64,000 nucleotides of DNA from Coprinellus micaceus (taxonomy: Eukaryota; Basidiomycota; Agaricomycetes; Agaricales; Psathyrellaceae). The DNA lies in assembly GCA_951394405.1 (NCBI GenBank), contig OX596335.1:4526001-4590000 (forward strand), written 5' to 3'. The notes under the pieces were generated by a model. It was given only the letters and a program-made list of their open reading frames with translations. It was not told where the DNA came from and did not search any database. Numbering within the stretch: position 1 is the stretch's first letter; each line of letters starts with the position of its first letter. Shown here piece by piece: positions 46,630 to 59,054 of this stretch. The translations under genes and the position numbers were made by a program.

Positions 46630-48265
46630 CTACCACGAGGCTCCCACTGCCATCCAACGGTCGTAGTACAGTTGGATTTTCCAATCTTCAAATTCGTTGA
46701 TCCTGGGGCTCTCCCTTAACGATAGGTTGGCCTTGAAGAATTTCACCACTCGCGAGGGGGAAGACAAAGGTGAATCGCCGACGTCAAGGATCTTCAGCTG
46801 CTGGAAAGGAGCACCGGTGGCGACTTCGTCGCCTTTGATCCTCGTTGCGTCGAAACGCAGCGTTAAGTATTCAAGTCGTGGTAGACCTTGTAGAAGGGCT
46901 AAGAAGTGGGCGTGATTGATCAAGGGTATTCGGCTGTTGGTAAACATGGACTCGAGAGACAGCTCCGTCATGAGCGGCCAAGCGATGGGGAATTGCTGGA
47001 CGAGGTCGGGGGTCAACTGGATGGGGCTGGTGATCATTATCCATAGATGGGCCAATTTGTTGAACGGAAGCAGGGGCGAAATATCCAACCCTTCCCATTC
47101 GTCCAAGTCGAGTTGTTCGCCACCGTTCTCGTCGGGCTCGTTGACCTTCAATACCAACTTCTTCAAGGCAAGATGATGGCAATGGTTTCCGACGGTGTTG
47201 ATGGCAAGTTGGAGACTCTCACTACTGGCATAAGGGTCTAGCTCCACTTCGCATCTGACATCCATCAGCACGTTGTTGGGAGGTAAATGTTGGAGAAAGT
47301 GAATGAAGTCCGGTAGGTTTGGCGCCAATAACTGGAGGACGGCGAGGGAGTGAAATCCTGATGGAGGAGGATCGTCCGGTTCGGGGGAGGGCACTACCGG
47401 GTATTGGAGATCCAGTTTCCGGAGTCGCGGCAGTGTTGAGAGGAGGCGAATCACAGATGAGGGAAAGTGTGGGGGAGGACAATCTTCAGGGGAGGTGATG
47501 GTGAGCGACTCTAGATGTTCCCAGGGAGATGCCTGTAGGTACTGTTGAAGGGTTGTGATGTTCGCTGCTATGTCGGGATATCCAAGGTGCAGGGACAGTT
47601 CCTTCAAATGAGGGACCAACTGTGGAATGGATTGGAGGGTGGTCACGTAAAGAGGGTCTTCATCGTAATGAAACGCTATGTCAATGGACTTCAGGCCAGG
47701 ACCAATGAACTGGGACATGCAGGGGTGAATACTGGCTATGGCTTGGAGGCCAACACAATCTTCCAGTCCGCAGTGCATCCAGGTAAGATGCTCCAGCTGA
47801 GGCGACAAGGCACCTGCTTGAAAGCCGGTCACCACTTGAAACGCAAGTAGCATTTGGCTAGAGACCCACGTGCAGCCATAACCATGGAAGGCTGGCTGTA
47901 TCGAGCGAATTCGATGAGCATAATGGTCCAAATATCTCTGGAGGTCGGATCGCACGAGGCACCTTCGAAGGACCTGAAAAGTCGAAGGGGTGAGGCGACT
48001 GTAGCGTCATATCATAGACCAAGAAACATACTATATTATTCGACTGCTTTTCACCACCCTTTGGTAGGGGGCCTTTTTCCACGGTCCACAAATCGTCGGG
48101 CAAACACTTGACAATGGGAACAAAGGAGTACAGCGTTCGCCAACGGACATCCAGCGCTGGCTCGACGAAGCGCCTAGCTACAAGAGCCATCGAGTACGCG
48201 TCCTTTCCATATAACCCATCGCAGACAATGCGAACGACTTCGGGGATCCGTAGACAGTGATCCAT
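46630..48265 (-). CDS. F-box/LRR family protein, tandem array copy 1
   Basis: Exon 1 (48265-48032) begins MDHCLRIPEVVRIVCDGL and has the core RFVEPALDVRWRTLYSF. A 58-nt phase-0 intron (GTATGT...TTTCAG) precedes VLRRCLVRSDLQRYLDHYAH in exon 2 (47973-46630). The total is 525 residues. Landmarks: GLDISPLLPFNKLAHLWI, INHAHFLALLQGLPRLEYLT, LRFDATRIKGDE and LKILDVGDSPLSSPSRVV. Its first exon is almost the same as that of the next copy (48695-50328), pointing to a recent tandem duplication. Candidate SCF ubiquitin-ligase adaptor. Confidence 0.83.
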
Positions 48266-48694
48266 GGTGGTGGTCGAAAGACAAGAAGCGATTTCGCTCT
48301 CCGATGATGCCAGCGCCTATTTTATCACGCAGGCGTGGCATCGTCCGCCCTATCATGGGCAACGTCAAGCCAACCTCAAAACGACGAAGAACGAGGAGAT
48401 AACGCGTGGATTTGACAGGAAACAAGAAATGATGGAGCTACACTAGTGCATATATGTGTACGGTCAAAGATTCAATCTGTGTGCGACGGACTCAAATCAG
48501 AGATTGGAGGGTATTCATGGTAGAACGAGGCCCACGTCCGTCCACTTCCTGTCTCCCTTGACGATACCGAATGGCTAGGGCGCCGGCTACATCCGATCAT
48601 CCTTCAATCGTGGGTGACCAAGAGGTTCTTCATAGCACTGACCATACACTGATGCACCGATTCGATGGCTCAATGCGTTGGGTCACCCGAGAGC
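48266..48694. other. Intergenic promoter region, no gene seen
   Basis: Upstream region of tandem copy 1 and 3' flank of copy 2. Close to the start codon it resembles the matching region upstream of 50328, for example around TCCGATGATGCCAGCGCC, in line with duplication including the promoter. Confidence 0.55.
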
Positions 48695-50328
48695 CTACCA
48701 GGCTGACTCCACTTCCATCCAACGCTTCCGGTACAGGGGCATCTGCCACTCGGTAGAGTTGTTGATCGCGGGTGGACCGCTTAATGTAAGGTTGGACTTG
48801 AGGAATTTCAACGTTCGGGATGGGGAGGATATGGGGGAGTCGCCGACATCGAGGGTTTTGAGGGGAAAAGGAGCGGCGGGAGCTAACTCATCGCCCGCTA
48901 ACCTAGTGGCGTCGAAACGCAGGGAGAGGCGTTCGAGCCGTGGGAGGCCTTGAAGCAGTGCCAAGAAGTGTGAGTGGTTTATGAAGGGCATTTGGCCGCT
49001 GGGGAGGGCAGGGTGGAGGGTCAGGCATTTCATGTTGGGCCAAGCAGGGGGAATTTGGGTGATGAGGTCGGGGGTTAACCTGATGCGCCCGACGTTCTGT
49101 AAGACCAAATTAGTTAATTTGTGGAATCCAAGGAGAGGCGAGATGTCCAGCCCCTTTGATTCGTCAAGGTCGAGCGGCTCTTCGACATCTTCGTAGTCGT
49201 CGATAGATATCTCGAGAGCCTTGAAGGTAAGAGGGTTGCAGTGATGTCTGACCGTGTCAAGGGCAGCTTGAGTGCTATTGTCATCGGCATCCATGCCCAC
49301 TTGACTGTTGAATTCTGCCAGGTTGTTGCCGGGAGGCAGATGCCGCAGGATGGTGATGCTGTCTGATAAGGTTTCGGTCCATAGCTTCAGGACGCGGAGG
49401 CAAGGGAACCCGAATAAACCGTGGCTTTGGGGCGTTGGGGGGGCTCCGCAAATCGAATTGAGGGTCAGGCATCTGAGTCGCGGCATTGCTGCGAGAAGGT
49501 GGATCGTAGATGGACGAAGGCATGAGCTTAACGCTTGTGCCGTAGCGTAGATGTTTAAATCTTCGAGGAACTCCCAGCGAGAACCTTGAAGATATTGGTG
49601 AAGCATAGAGGCACATCGTTCTCCGTCGCTGCGTCCAAGCCCCAGTACCAGCTTCTTCAAATTCGGGAGATGAGATGAGGATTGGAGCATGGTTAGGTAG
49701 AGGGGACCTTCGTCGCGATGGAGCGGCACTGTGACCGATTTCAGGGAGGAGCCGATGAATAGCGACATGCAAGGTGGGAAGCCGGTGGAGTGTTGGGTCA
49801 AACCAATGATCCACTCCAGCTCGCTGGGCGCCAGGTTACTCCAGGTGAATTTCTTGAGCCCTGGCGAGAGGGCCCCAGGTCGAAAGTTCGTTATGACTTG
49901 AAGTGCCTGTAACACTTGGGTAGAGACCCATGTGAATGGTAAGCGGAAGGGAGGGTATGCCGGCCGTATGGAGCGAATTCGTCGTGCGTAACGGCCCAAA
50001 TATCTCTGTATATCCGAGGCCACAAGGCTTCTTTGCAGGACCTAAAGGATCAGAGTCAGGCAGTATTGATGTCGTTGGGGTTATACTACCTTACAATGAT
50101 TCTGGGTCGATAACCGCGGCGGGGATTGACGGGTCCGTCTTCCACAGTCCATGAATCGTCGGGCAAACACTTGACAATGGGAACAAAAGAGTACAGTATT
50201 CGCCAACGGGCATCCAGCGCTGGCTCGACGAAACGCCTAGCGACCAGAGCCATCGAGTACGCGTCCTTTCCATATAATTCATCGCAAACAATGCGAACGA
50301 CTTCGGGGATTCGCAGACAGTGATCCAT
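48695..50328 (-). CDS. F-box/LRR family protein, tandem array copy 2
   Basis: Exon 1 (50328-50095) begins MDHCLRIPEVVRIVCDEL with RFVEPALDARWRILYSF; the intron (GTAAGG...CTTTAG, 53 nt) is in phase 0 and exon 2 (50041-48695) starts VLQRSLVASDIQRYLGRYAR. The product is 526 residues. Exon 1 is close to copy 1 while the LRR exon is clearly more divergent, so the recognition part has changed faster than the F-box part, or exon 1 was homogenised by gene conversion. Landmarks: GLDISPLLGFHKLTNLVL, INHSHFLALLQGLPRLERLS and LKTLDVGDSPISSPSRTL. Confidence 0.83.
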
Positions 50329-50926
50329 GGTGGTGGTTGAAGAGCAAGAGATAATTTCACTCTCCGATGATGCCAGCGCCTATTCAATCAACGCGTTCTC
50401 AGGGTACTGATCCATCGTCCAAGGTCTATGAAAAAATGGGGACTTAGAGAAGGCTACACACGATGATAGTATTGGAAGTGCCTTAACCTTTTCGTGTAAA
50501 GTTTACTAGATTCTGCCAGCGGTACATAAAACTATTCGTTTCACCATAGAGCATAAAATTTCTATAGTAACGACCACAGCCCAACCCGTGACAGGCGCAG
50601 GCGTAAGGTAGAGCCGTCTCGGGGCTCCTCTCTGGAATCGGGCTGGACCTAATGTCATTGTACAATGGATTCTTTGTTGCTATTCAACGTCACCTCGGAC
50701 GCCGATTCTACATGTACCGCAGGCGAAATAATCAACAAGGAAAGGAACTGTCAGAATCGGATTGAGTGCCAGGTGTCGATATTTTTCTTCAATGCGTTGT
50801 AGGTGCTTAGGGTCTGTGGTCTACGCGAAACCATGGCTAGACCGTCCGAGAGTCGAAAGTTCCCTGTGCAGAATTAAGCGCCTGACGTTGTCCAGGTACT
50901 GAAGGGAAAGGCTTACACAATACCGC
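50329..50926. other. Intergenic promoter region, no gene seen
   Basis: About 600 bases between array copies 2 and 3. Part near 50340-50400 resembles the upstream region of copy 1; the rest holds no recognisable feature. Confidence 0.5.
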
Positions 50927-52593
50927 CTAGTCTGGGCCCACCCAAGGTGCGCCGGAGGTCCTGACAACTTCCCACCGGATTCTGCACAAACGAATTTTCC
51001 ATGTCTTCCACGCGTGTATACCAGGTGGCTTTCGCAATGAGAAGTTGGCCTTGATGAAGGAGGTAGTTTTTGATGGTGAGGATTTGGGTGAGTCTCCTAC
51101 GTAGAGCCCCTTCAGCGCAAGTGGAGCGCCCGCAGCTAGTTCATGACCCGATATCTTGGTGCCATTAAAGCGGATCCCTAGGTGTCTGAGGAGCGGGAGA
51201 CCGTGGACGAGAGCGAGAAGATGCGTGTGGTCGATTGCGGGTATTTGGGTCATTGGGAATGTGGATTGAAAGATCATCATTTCCAATGCTGGCCAAGCGG
51301 TTGGGATTTGTGCAGCAATGTCGGGCGTGATACGATATCCGCCAGTGACTACGATGTCCAGGCTTTGGAGCTTGTTGAATGCGAGCAGGGGCTCGATATT
51401 GAGACCACCATCTTCGTCTAGTTCGACCGTTTCGTCGTCTTCTCCTCCAAATTCATTTACTTTCAATGTGAACATCCTTAACGTGTGGTGGTCGCATAGG
51501 TCATGAGCCATATTGATGATGGTTTGCGTATCTTCGTTGGAGTCTTCGTTGAGAGTATCACAAACAAGAGAGGTTAGCTTGCTTTTGGGAGGGAGGTATC
51601 CCAGGAAGGCGATGATCTCGGAGGGTACGAGGGCGTTTAGAGAGAGAATGGTGAGCGATGGGAAGGGGTACGCCGAGGGTTCTAGTGACGGCGTGGTCCC
51701 GCCAAGTCCGAGTCTATGGTGAGACGGGACTTCCGTCATGTCATGCAGAGCCAGCTCTTTCAAGCGAGGGAGCCGGGCCAAGTGCTGGATTGTGGCTGGT
51801 TCGAGGTACGAGAAATTGTCCCCACAATCCACGTGGATGTGGAGGTCTTCGAGTTGGTCCCAAGAGGATGATCTCAAGTAGCGGTCGACGAAAGGGTCCT
51901 CCAGGGATTCATAACCGATTGAAATTGTCAATTCCCTCAATCCCAGAAGGCGCGTAGCGGTCAAATGGATTGAGGTCAAATAGAGCGGGTCCGACGACGA
52001 TGCCGAGATGCTGAAAGCCGTTATTTTTGAGTGCATAAAGAGCCAAATGGTAGACCCAATACTGGCGGAATATTCGTTTCCCATGGTTCCTTCCGACGAT
52101 TCCGGTTTCACAGTCGTGGTATAGAATCTTTCAAGGGAAGGCGACAGGACCCCAGGCTTGAAATTTGTTGCGACTTGGAGGGCTTGAAGAACTTGCGATG
52201 AGACCAATACGTCAGTATTATAGCCATCGATTGTGCGGATTCTTCGAGCGTAAACATCCAGGTATCTCTTGAGATCCGCTGGTGTAGCTGCTCTGCGCAG
52301 GACCTAGTAGCAGCAAAGTGAGGATGTTGTTCAATGGCACAATTTGAATGCTGGGATCTCACCACAAATTTCGCTGACCCACTGCTCGGAACATCGTCTT
52401 TCCTCTTTATAGCCCAAAGATCATCTGGCAAGCACCAGATGATAGGCATGAGGCACGGCAACATTTGCCAGCGAATGTCCAGTGCCGGCTCGACGAAGCG
52501 CCTGGCGACCAAGGACATGGAGTATGCGCTGTCACTGTCGATCCCATCACATATAAGGCGGATGACTTCAGGTATTTTCAGGCAGTGGTCCAT
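50927..52593 (-). CDS. F-box/LRR family protein, tandem array copy 3
   Basis: Exon 1 (52593-52363) begins MDHCLKIPEVIRLICDGI with RFVEPALDIRWQMLPCL; the intron (GTGAGA...TACTAG, 59 nt) is in phase 0 and exon 2 (52303-50927) starts VLRRAATPADLKRYLDVYAR. The product is 535 residues. Landmarks: GLNIEPLLAFNKLQSLDI (an IEPLL variant of the DISPLL motif), IDHTHLLALVHGLPLLRHLG, IRFNGTKISGHE and LKGLYVGDSPKSSPSKTT. No defect was seen. Probable ubiquitin-ligase adaptor with an unknown target. Confidence 0.82.
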
Positions 52594-53089
52594 GGTGGTG
52601 GTTTAGGAGCAGAATGAGAGCGGGCATTCGTTGATCCTGCGAGCGCTTATTTGATGACCAGTTGCCATCACTCACGAACCCATCTGGGTCCGCAGGCAGC
52701 CTGGTCCGAGGATCCCAGTTCTGGTGCCCGTTGGTCTCGAGACAGTCAAATGCGAAAAGAAGTCAACGCAGTACTCTCAGTTACATGATTAAACGGAAAA
52801 CGGCATCCAACTCGAGGGGTCCAGCCGTTTATTACACTCCCGGTGCATTCACTCAGGGATCCGGAACCATTTCGCCTCGGGGAGGTGCGAGGGAAACGTC
52901 CTGGAGCACCCATCCAGTGCCTCCGAAAGACGGGTATCGACCGCCCGCGTCTGCTACGGCCCCGATTGCTACGCACCTCGATCTTCCTTCAGCAGCATAC
53001 TGACCGTCCCCCACCTCTCATGATTGATACACTCGTAGCCCATATTAACACTTTCAAATCCAAAGTCAAATTTCGAACGCGAACAACGG
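52594..53089. other. Intergenic region, no gene seen
   Basis: Between array copies 3 and 4. A plus-strand frame at 52843-53151 has no domain and overlaps the end of copy 4 in antisense. Confidence 0.5.
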
Positions 53090-54708
53090 TCACTGTGCCC
53101 AAGATGTTCTCGTGTAGTCATCACCACAGAGGTCCTTCCAACGGTCTTTGAAAATCGGAATGTTCCAGTTGCAGCCTGAACGGTATCGAATATCTTTGAG
53201 AGACGGGAAGGCAGCGTTGAGGAACCCTCGGACGGCGGAAGGCGAATAAATTGGCGAATCTCCAACATAAAGTTTACGCAGTCGACGGTGACCGGGAGTT
53301 GTGACCGTCGTCTCAGATGTGATCCTGCTCGCGTCGAAGCGGAGTCCAAGGTGAACAAGTGATTTGCAGCTGTTTGCAATTGCAAGAATGTGAGAGTGGT
53401 CGATGAGGGGATTGCTGGTAGTCGTCCAGAGGGAGTACAGGTGAATATGCTTAACGGATTGCCATGTCGTACTCAAACGCTCCACTTGTGACGGGGTTAC
53501 TTGTATCGGCTTCGAAACATGGAGGTCCACGTATTGCAGGCGAAATTTGAGTAGTGGTTCGATGCTGATTTCGCTGTGCTGAGGATCCAAACCCTCGTCA
53601 CGGGAGTCCTCTTGGAAAAGGGGCCAAATGACTTTGGGCTCCTTTATCTCCAAGGCTTTGAGGGCTAGAGGGTTGCAATGTGTGCCGATGGCAGCGATGA
53701 TGTCTTCGACTTCGTTGACCGAGTGATATTCCAAACAGGCAACCTGATTGGTAGGGGGTAGGCATTGTAGGATCCGAGGAACGGGTAGTATGGCGAGCCT
53801 AAGATGGCGGAGAGAAGGAAAACAGTCCCCACTCAAAGAGAAGGCCTGATCCTCCCGCAGCTGCGACAAATCAATCCTCGTCATGTCGAGTTTGGTGAGC
53901 AGTGGGAGGGAAGACAAGTGCCGCATGAGGGCACCCGTTGCTCTCAGTTCGCACGGGCCAGAACATAAGGTGATTTCTTGGAGGTGGCCCCATGAATAGG
54001 TTGTCAAGTAGTCTTGAACGAAGTCTTCACCGTCGGCATATATCGTCAGCCGCTTCAAGTTGGTCGAGTCGGTAAACGATTTAATCGCGTTGCAGTAAAG
54101 ATAGCAGTCCCCCAAAACCGTGAATTGGAGGTTTTCGACGTGGGGCCCGATGAACAAGCCCATACAGGGAGCGAGTTGGTTCGCGAAGCTGTGATGCAAG
54201 TGCCACCGATACTTGCCTGGAGTTGTCATGTGAAATGTTTTGAGGAGTGGGGTCAGCGCTCCAGGTTGCGAACCTGTGACCAATTGGATGGCTCGAAGAG
54301 CTTCGTTGGAGAGCCAATGTTTAGCTTCGTCATGCGGATGCGGTCGAAAAGAGCGGACCCGCCGGGCGTAGATGTCGATGTATCTTTGCAGATCCGACAT
54401 GGACACCATCCTCCGCAGTTGCTACTCACAAGGGTCATCAGCCTGAGGGACGAAGTGGCATGAAACTATTCATATCTTACCATCATCCTTGGCGGCCTGT
54501 TAGAACCCTGCTCCACCGGCTCCTCCTCAAGCAAGTCCTCCGGTAAACAAGCGACCAATGGTCGAAACGAGGTGAGATCCCGCCAACACCGGTCCATCGC
54601 CGGTTCGAAGAAGGCCTTCTTCGTCAGACCCATGGCCAGAGCCGAAGACCTGTTGAATTCATCGCATATACGAGTGACTACCTCTTCAACTCGCAGGCAT
54701 TGGTGCAT
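53090..54708 (-). CDS. F-box/LRR family protein, tandem array copy 4
   Basis: The ATG at 54708 (MHQCLRVEEVVTRICDEF) is chosen because all relatives start at this point; an upstream in-frame Met would add 31 unlike residues. Exon 1 (54708-54481) has FFEPAMDRCWRDLTSFRP; the intron (GTAAGA...GAGTAG, 59 nt) is in phase 0 and exon 2 (54421-53090) begins QLRRMVSMSDLQRYIDIYAR. The product is 519 residues. Landmarks: ISIEPLLKFRLQYVDLHV, IDHSHILAIANSCKSLVHLG, LRFDASRITSE and LRKLYVGDSPIYSPSAVR. It is more diverged than copies 1 and 2 but without a visible defect. Confidence 0.82.
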
Positions 54709-55141
54709 AGCGTCGCTTGGGTGGGAGGAAGCCGGGAATCCAACTTGGGAGATGCTGTGATGGTTCAGGACAACGTGAGGGTAACAACCGCACCGGATCA
54801 TTGCGCGGCATATTTGTGCACATGGGTGCCAATGTGTCCAGTCCCTGAGTGCTGCTCCTCATAACCTCTCGCTGAAGAAGCCCAGGCTTTGTTCGGGGTT
54901 ATACAATCTAATATAACAGTCTACTCCCGCGACGATTTGTATTCGTCCAAAGCTCCGATCCCCGGTTCCTGTAGCGAGAGGTTGGACGCAGCCTCAACGA
55001 TTCATTCATCCATCTGTACATCGTCAATGGCTAAAATGGAGAGAGTACAGTATTTCACGGATAGACGCCGGAAGTATAGAGGTATGTGGGTAATCAAGAG
55101 ACATCATGCCAACCAACCTCCTGACCAAACGCGATCCGACA
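54709..55141. other. Intergenic region, no gene seen
   Basis: Promoter side of array copy 4 and 3' flank of copy 5; no motif stands out. Confidence 0.5.
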
Positions 55142-56828
55142 CTAGTATCTACTGCCCATGCTTCGCCTAACCGACTCCCAGCGCTTCCTGTGAACCGGTG
55201 TATCCCACCCCATGACCCAATTGATGTTCGGCGGCTCGATCAGGGGAAGGTTGGCCTTCAGAAAGCGTAGAACCTTCGACGGGGAAGATATCGGAGAATC
55301 GCCCACCCCAAGGTGTTTCAGGGGGAAGGGCGCTCCCGCGACGACCTCGTCTCCTAACACCTTCGTCGCATCGAAACGTATTTCCAGGCTTTTGAGGCGA
55401 GGAAGATCGTGAACCAGGTTTAGAACGTGTAGGTGGTTGATGGGAGGCACCCGGGTGCTGGTGGCGATGGAATAGAACTCCAGGTCCTCCACCGATGGCC
55501 AAGCCGCAGGAAATTGACCAAGTAACTCTGGAGTTAGCCGAATGTTCCAAGTGACGAACATGATCAACTTGGTCAGGTTATGGAAGACGAACAACGGCGA
55601 GATATCCAGGCCTCCTTCTTCATCCATATCTAGCGATTCTACGGCGTTAGAGCCGAACATGTCGACACGCAACTCCAAGGTCTGCAGCACCAAAGGATCA
55701 CAACGAGCTAGTATGGTGTCGATGGCGAGCTTGAGGTCATCGAGGGAAGGCGACCACATAACATCAAGAGTAAGAGACGTCAGCCCATGGCTCGCAGGCA
55801 AGAGTTGCAGAATGGCGATGATGTCCGCCAGCTTCGCCGTACCCAGCTCGAGTTCGGTAAGGGTTGAAAAGAAACCCGAAGAGTTGACGTCCCAGGATGT
55901 GGGGATGGGGGCGATATTCCTAAGGCCTTGTATCGCCAACTTCTTGAGCCGCGGTAGAGTTGCAATGGTGCGGAAAGTGGCAGGGTGAGGGAGATACGGA
56001 AGAAATGTGTTGGGAAGGTCGACGTGGATATCCAGAGCCTCTAAGAAGTCCCAGGAGGATGCACTGTGCAAGTAGGTGTGGATGAACCTGGAGGCGTTTG
56101 AATTCGCTACGTTTCCAAGAGCGATGGACACGCTTTGCAACTGGGGGAGCTTCTCAGCTGTAGACCGAATGGCGGTCAGGTGAATGGGGTTGTCGTAGAA
56201 CGTTGAGAATTCAATGTGCTTGAGGTTCGGGCCCAGAAACAGAGACATGCAAGGCGATGCACCCTCCATGAAATCCTTCCCGACATAGCCCTCCAGGTCG
56301 AACAAGGCGGCGGACATCAAGTTCGTCCAATCAAATTCCTCAAGAAGCGGGGAAAGAACGCCGGGCTGGAAGTCCGTGGAGAGTTGTAATGCCTGTAACG
56401 CCTGGCTGGAAATCCAGGTGAAGCCTTGACGCCAGGCCGGGAGAGGGGGTTTGATAGAGCGAATCCGAGGAGCGTAGAAGCTGAGATATCTGTCCAGGTC
56501 CGACGGTGTTATCGCTCTCTGAGGGACCTGTTACGAAAGATGAATGAGCTTAGAGAATGCAGTTGCAATCCCGAACTACGAGGCGTACGACGATTAAGGT
56601 GGGCCTTCCTGGCTCAGGGTCCGGTGGCGGTGGCCTTTCCTCCACCTTCCATAGATCCGCTGGCAAGGAGAAGATGATTTGGGCGAGCGACGTGAGATTT
56701 CGCCAGCGAACGTCTAGGGCGGGCTCTACAAATTGCTTTGCGGTAAGGGCCATGGAGCACGCGCTTTCGCCGTCCAGGCCATCGCAGATGACGCTGACGA
56801 CTTCAGGAATTCGGAGACAGTGGTCCAT
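55142..56828 (-). CDS. F-box/LRR family protein, tandem array copy 5
   Basis: Exon 1 (56828-56589) begins MDHCLRIPEVVSVICDGL with QFVEPALDVRWRNLTSL and a Pro-rich end (ERPPPPDPEPGRP). The intron (GTACGC...TAACAG, 61 nt) is in phase 0 and exon 2 (56527-55142) starts VPQRAITPSDLDRYLSFYAP. The product is 541 residues. Landmarks: GLDISPLFVFHNLTKLIM, INHLHVLNLVHDLPRLKSLE, IRFDATKVLGDEVVAGAP and LKHLGVGDSPISSPSKVL. The start Met is fixed by alignment with the other array members. Candidate SCF adaptor. Confidence 0.82.
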
Positions 56829-57385
56829 GTCCACGTTTGGAAGACAAAACTCTGTCGAAAGTTCCAATATCGCCGATGCTGGAGATTGGTTATGAAGGGC
56901 TGAATGACGAGGGAGTGGATGGTGGACGTCGAAGTGAAAACCGTAACGATGTACGCGTGGCAGCCACCGGAACGTGATATAAGCCTCGCACATGCAATAC
57001 TAAACTTAGAATAAGCTCTCGATCGGCTGCACCAGAATATGCCCTTACCGGAATTCGACCTTCCTATAGCGGCGATATGGAGGGCGGTGCAACCGGCAGA
57101 CGATTGGTACAAAACGCGCATCGAGCCGTTGAACGGGACTCCGAAGCCATTCTCTCAACTGGAGGGGAGAAGGGTGCCAACACGATAACAAATCCGACCT
57201 GAACAGGCTATGCGTAGTTAGAACAGTGTTCAATAAAATCCTCAAAACTTATCATGCAACGAATGAATCGCATTAACGGATGCCCTACAAATACACATCT
57301 GTGGAAGATTTCGAGTGTCCAGTTTAGTTTCGCGATGCTATCAAGATCAGCAGGATCCATCGACTCGTCAACTACCGTCAAGCCC
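56829..57385. other. Intergenic region, no gene seen
   Basis: Upstream of array copy 5 and downstream of the leucine aminopeptidase gene. No supported gene or repeat. Confidence 0.5.
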
Positions 57386-59054
57386 TTAGTTAGAAAGGCG
57401 GCGAGCGAACTCGATGAGAGCGCTATAAAGATGTCAGGAACGAGCCTTGTGCAGCAAAGATAGATAGGATACTCACCGAACGGGCCTACCAGTCATGCCC
57501 TTGTCCTGGTAAGGCGACGGCCTCGTAGCCTCCATCGAACCCGCGATATCGAGATGAGCCCACTTGATGGAAGGCTCCTCACCCTCAAGTCCAGCAACGA
57601 ACGGCTTAAGGAACAGGGCCGCAGTCGCGCTCCCTGCAGGCCTCCCACCCGTATTCTGCAAATCCGCATTGCTCGAGTAAATCTGTGGCCCATACTCCTC
57701 ATCAAGCGGCAACCTCCAGAACCTATCATGCTCCGTCTTACCTGCCTCATCCAGCTTCTGCCAGAGCTCGTCGTTGGAAGAGAACACCCCCGAGAAGATC
57801 TCCCCGAGGGCGATGACGCAGGCGCCGGTGAGCGTGGCGACATCAATGAGCGTGTGCGGCTTGAAGGTGGTCGAGGTATAGTATATGGCGTCGGAGAGGA
57901 CGAGCCGGCCCTCGGCGTCGGTGTTGTCGACTTCGATGGACTTGCCGTTCATGGCGTAGATGATGTCGCCGGGCTTCGTCGCACTGGGGCCGGGCATGTT
58001 CTCGGTGAGAGGGGTCGTGGTGATGAGGTTGATGCTGGAAGCGAGTGAGCATGGACTATGCAGGGCGAGTCAGGGTACTCACGGAATCTGGAGCTTGGCG
58101 ATGGCCAGAGCAGCAGAGACGACGGTGGCAGCACCACCCATGTCGCCACGCATGAGCTTCATGCCAGCACCGGGCTTCAAGCTGATTCCTCCAGAGTCAA
58201 AGGTGATACCCTTGCCGACGAAGGCGAGGGGCTGCGCATCCTTGTCCGCGGCACCCTTGTAGTGGATCTCGAGGAACTTGGCGGGCTCGGAGGTGCCGTG
58301 GGTGACCGAAAGGAAGGTGTTCTTTGCGGAGAAATGAGAAGCCATCCCCACCAAAAGTCGTTCCACTCACCATGCCCTTCTCCTCTGCCCAGGCCTCGTC
58401 ACGCACGATGATCTCGACGTTGGGCACACCCTCAAACTCCTTCTTGACACGCTCGGTAAAGATGGTTGGTGTCATCATGTTTGCAGGATACTCCATGAGC
58501 GTGCGCGCAAGGTTCTGAGCCTGGGCGTACACCACACCACGGTCCCAGTCGACCGATGCCTCGACGGGGGAGAACTTGATCTTGTCAGCGACAGGCTCCT
58601 TGCTCCTGGGGTCGAACGGCGAGGGCTGGGGCGAGGTCTTGAGTGTGAACTTGTACTGCGCAAGGTACGCAGCAACTGCAGCAGCATGGGGGTCGGCGGA
58701 GGCGTCGATCTGGGCCTCGGTGACCCCCTCGTGGGTCTTGAGCTCCTTGACAGCGCTGCCAACACTCTTCCTGACCAGCTCGCGCTTCACATCCGCGGGC
58801 TTGTTGGCGAAACCCTCTCCGAGCGAGGTGATGGAGGTGGTCTTTCCCTCGGGGGTATTGTAGAAGGTCTTGGTGGTGCCGGTCTTGGGCGCCTTCTCGC
58901 CTGAGGGGACGAGGGAGAAGAGCTGTGCAGGGTCGACACCAGCGACGTTCTTGCTGGATCCGCTGGGTTCAAAGGGGAGGACGAGTGCGGAGGACGACAT
59001 TGGGCGATATCGTGACGGCAGAAGACGAGCAGATAATCCGTATCTCGATAGCAT
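57386..59054 (-). CDS. M17 leucine aminopeptidase, possibly dual-targeted
   Basis: Four exons are inferred, ending with a 37-nt exon (57422-57386) that supplies the family C-terminus LIEFARRLSN; product about 510 residues. Metal and catalytic motifs of family M17 are present: VGKGITFDSGGISLKPG (Lys and Asp ligands), MRGDMGGAA and NTDAEGRLVLSDA, the family signature, followed by DVATLTGACVIALG and KWAHLDIAGS. Such enzymes are hexameric two-metal peptidases that release N-terminal residues. Two in-frame starts are possible: 59054 gives MLSRYGLSARLLPSRYRP, Arg-rich without acidic residues, like a mitochondrial presequence; 59000 gives MSSSALVLPFEP, a cytosolic-looking start. Confidence 0.92.
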
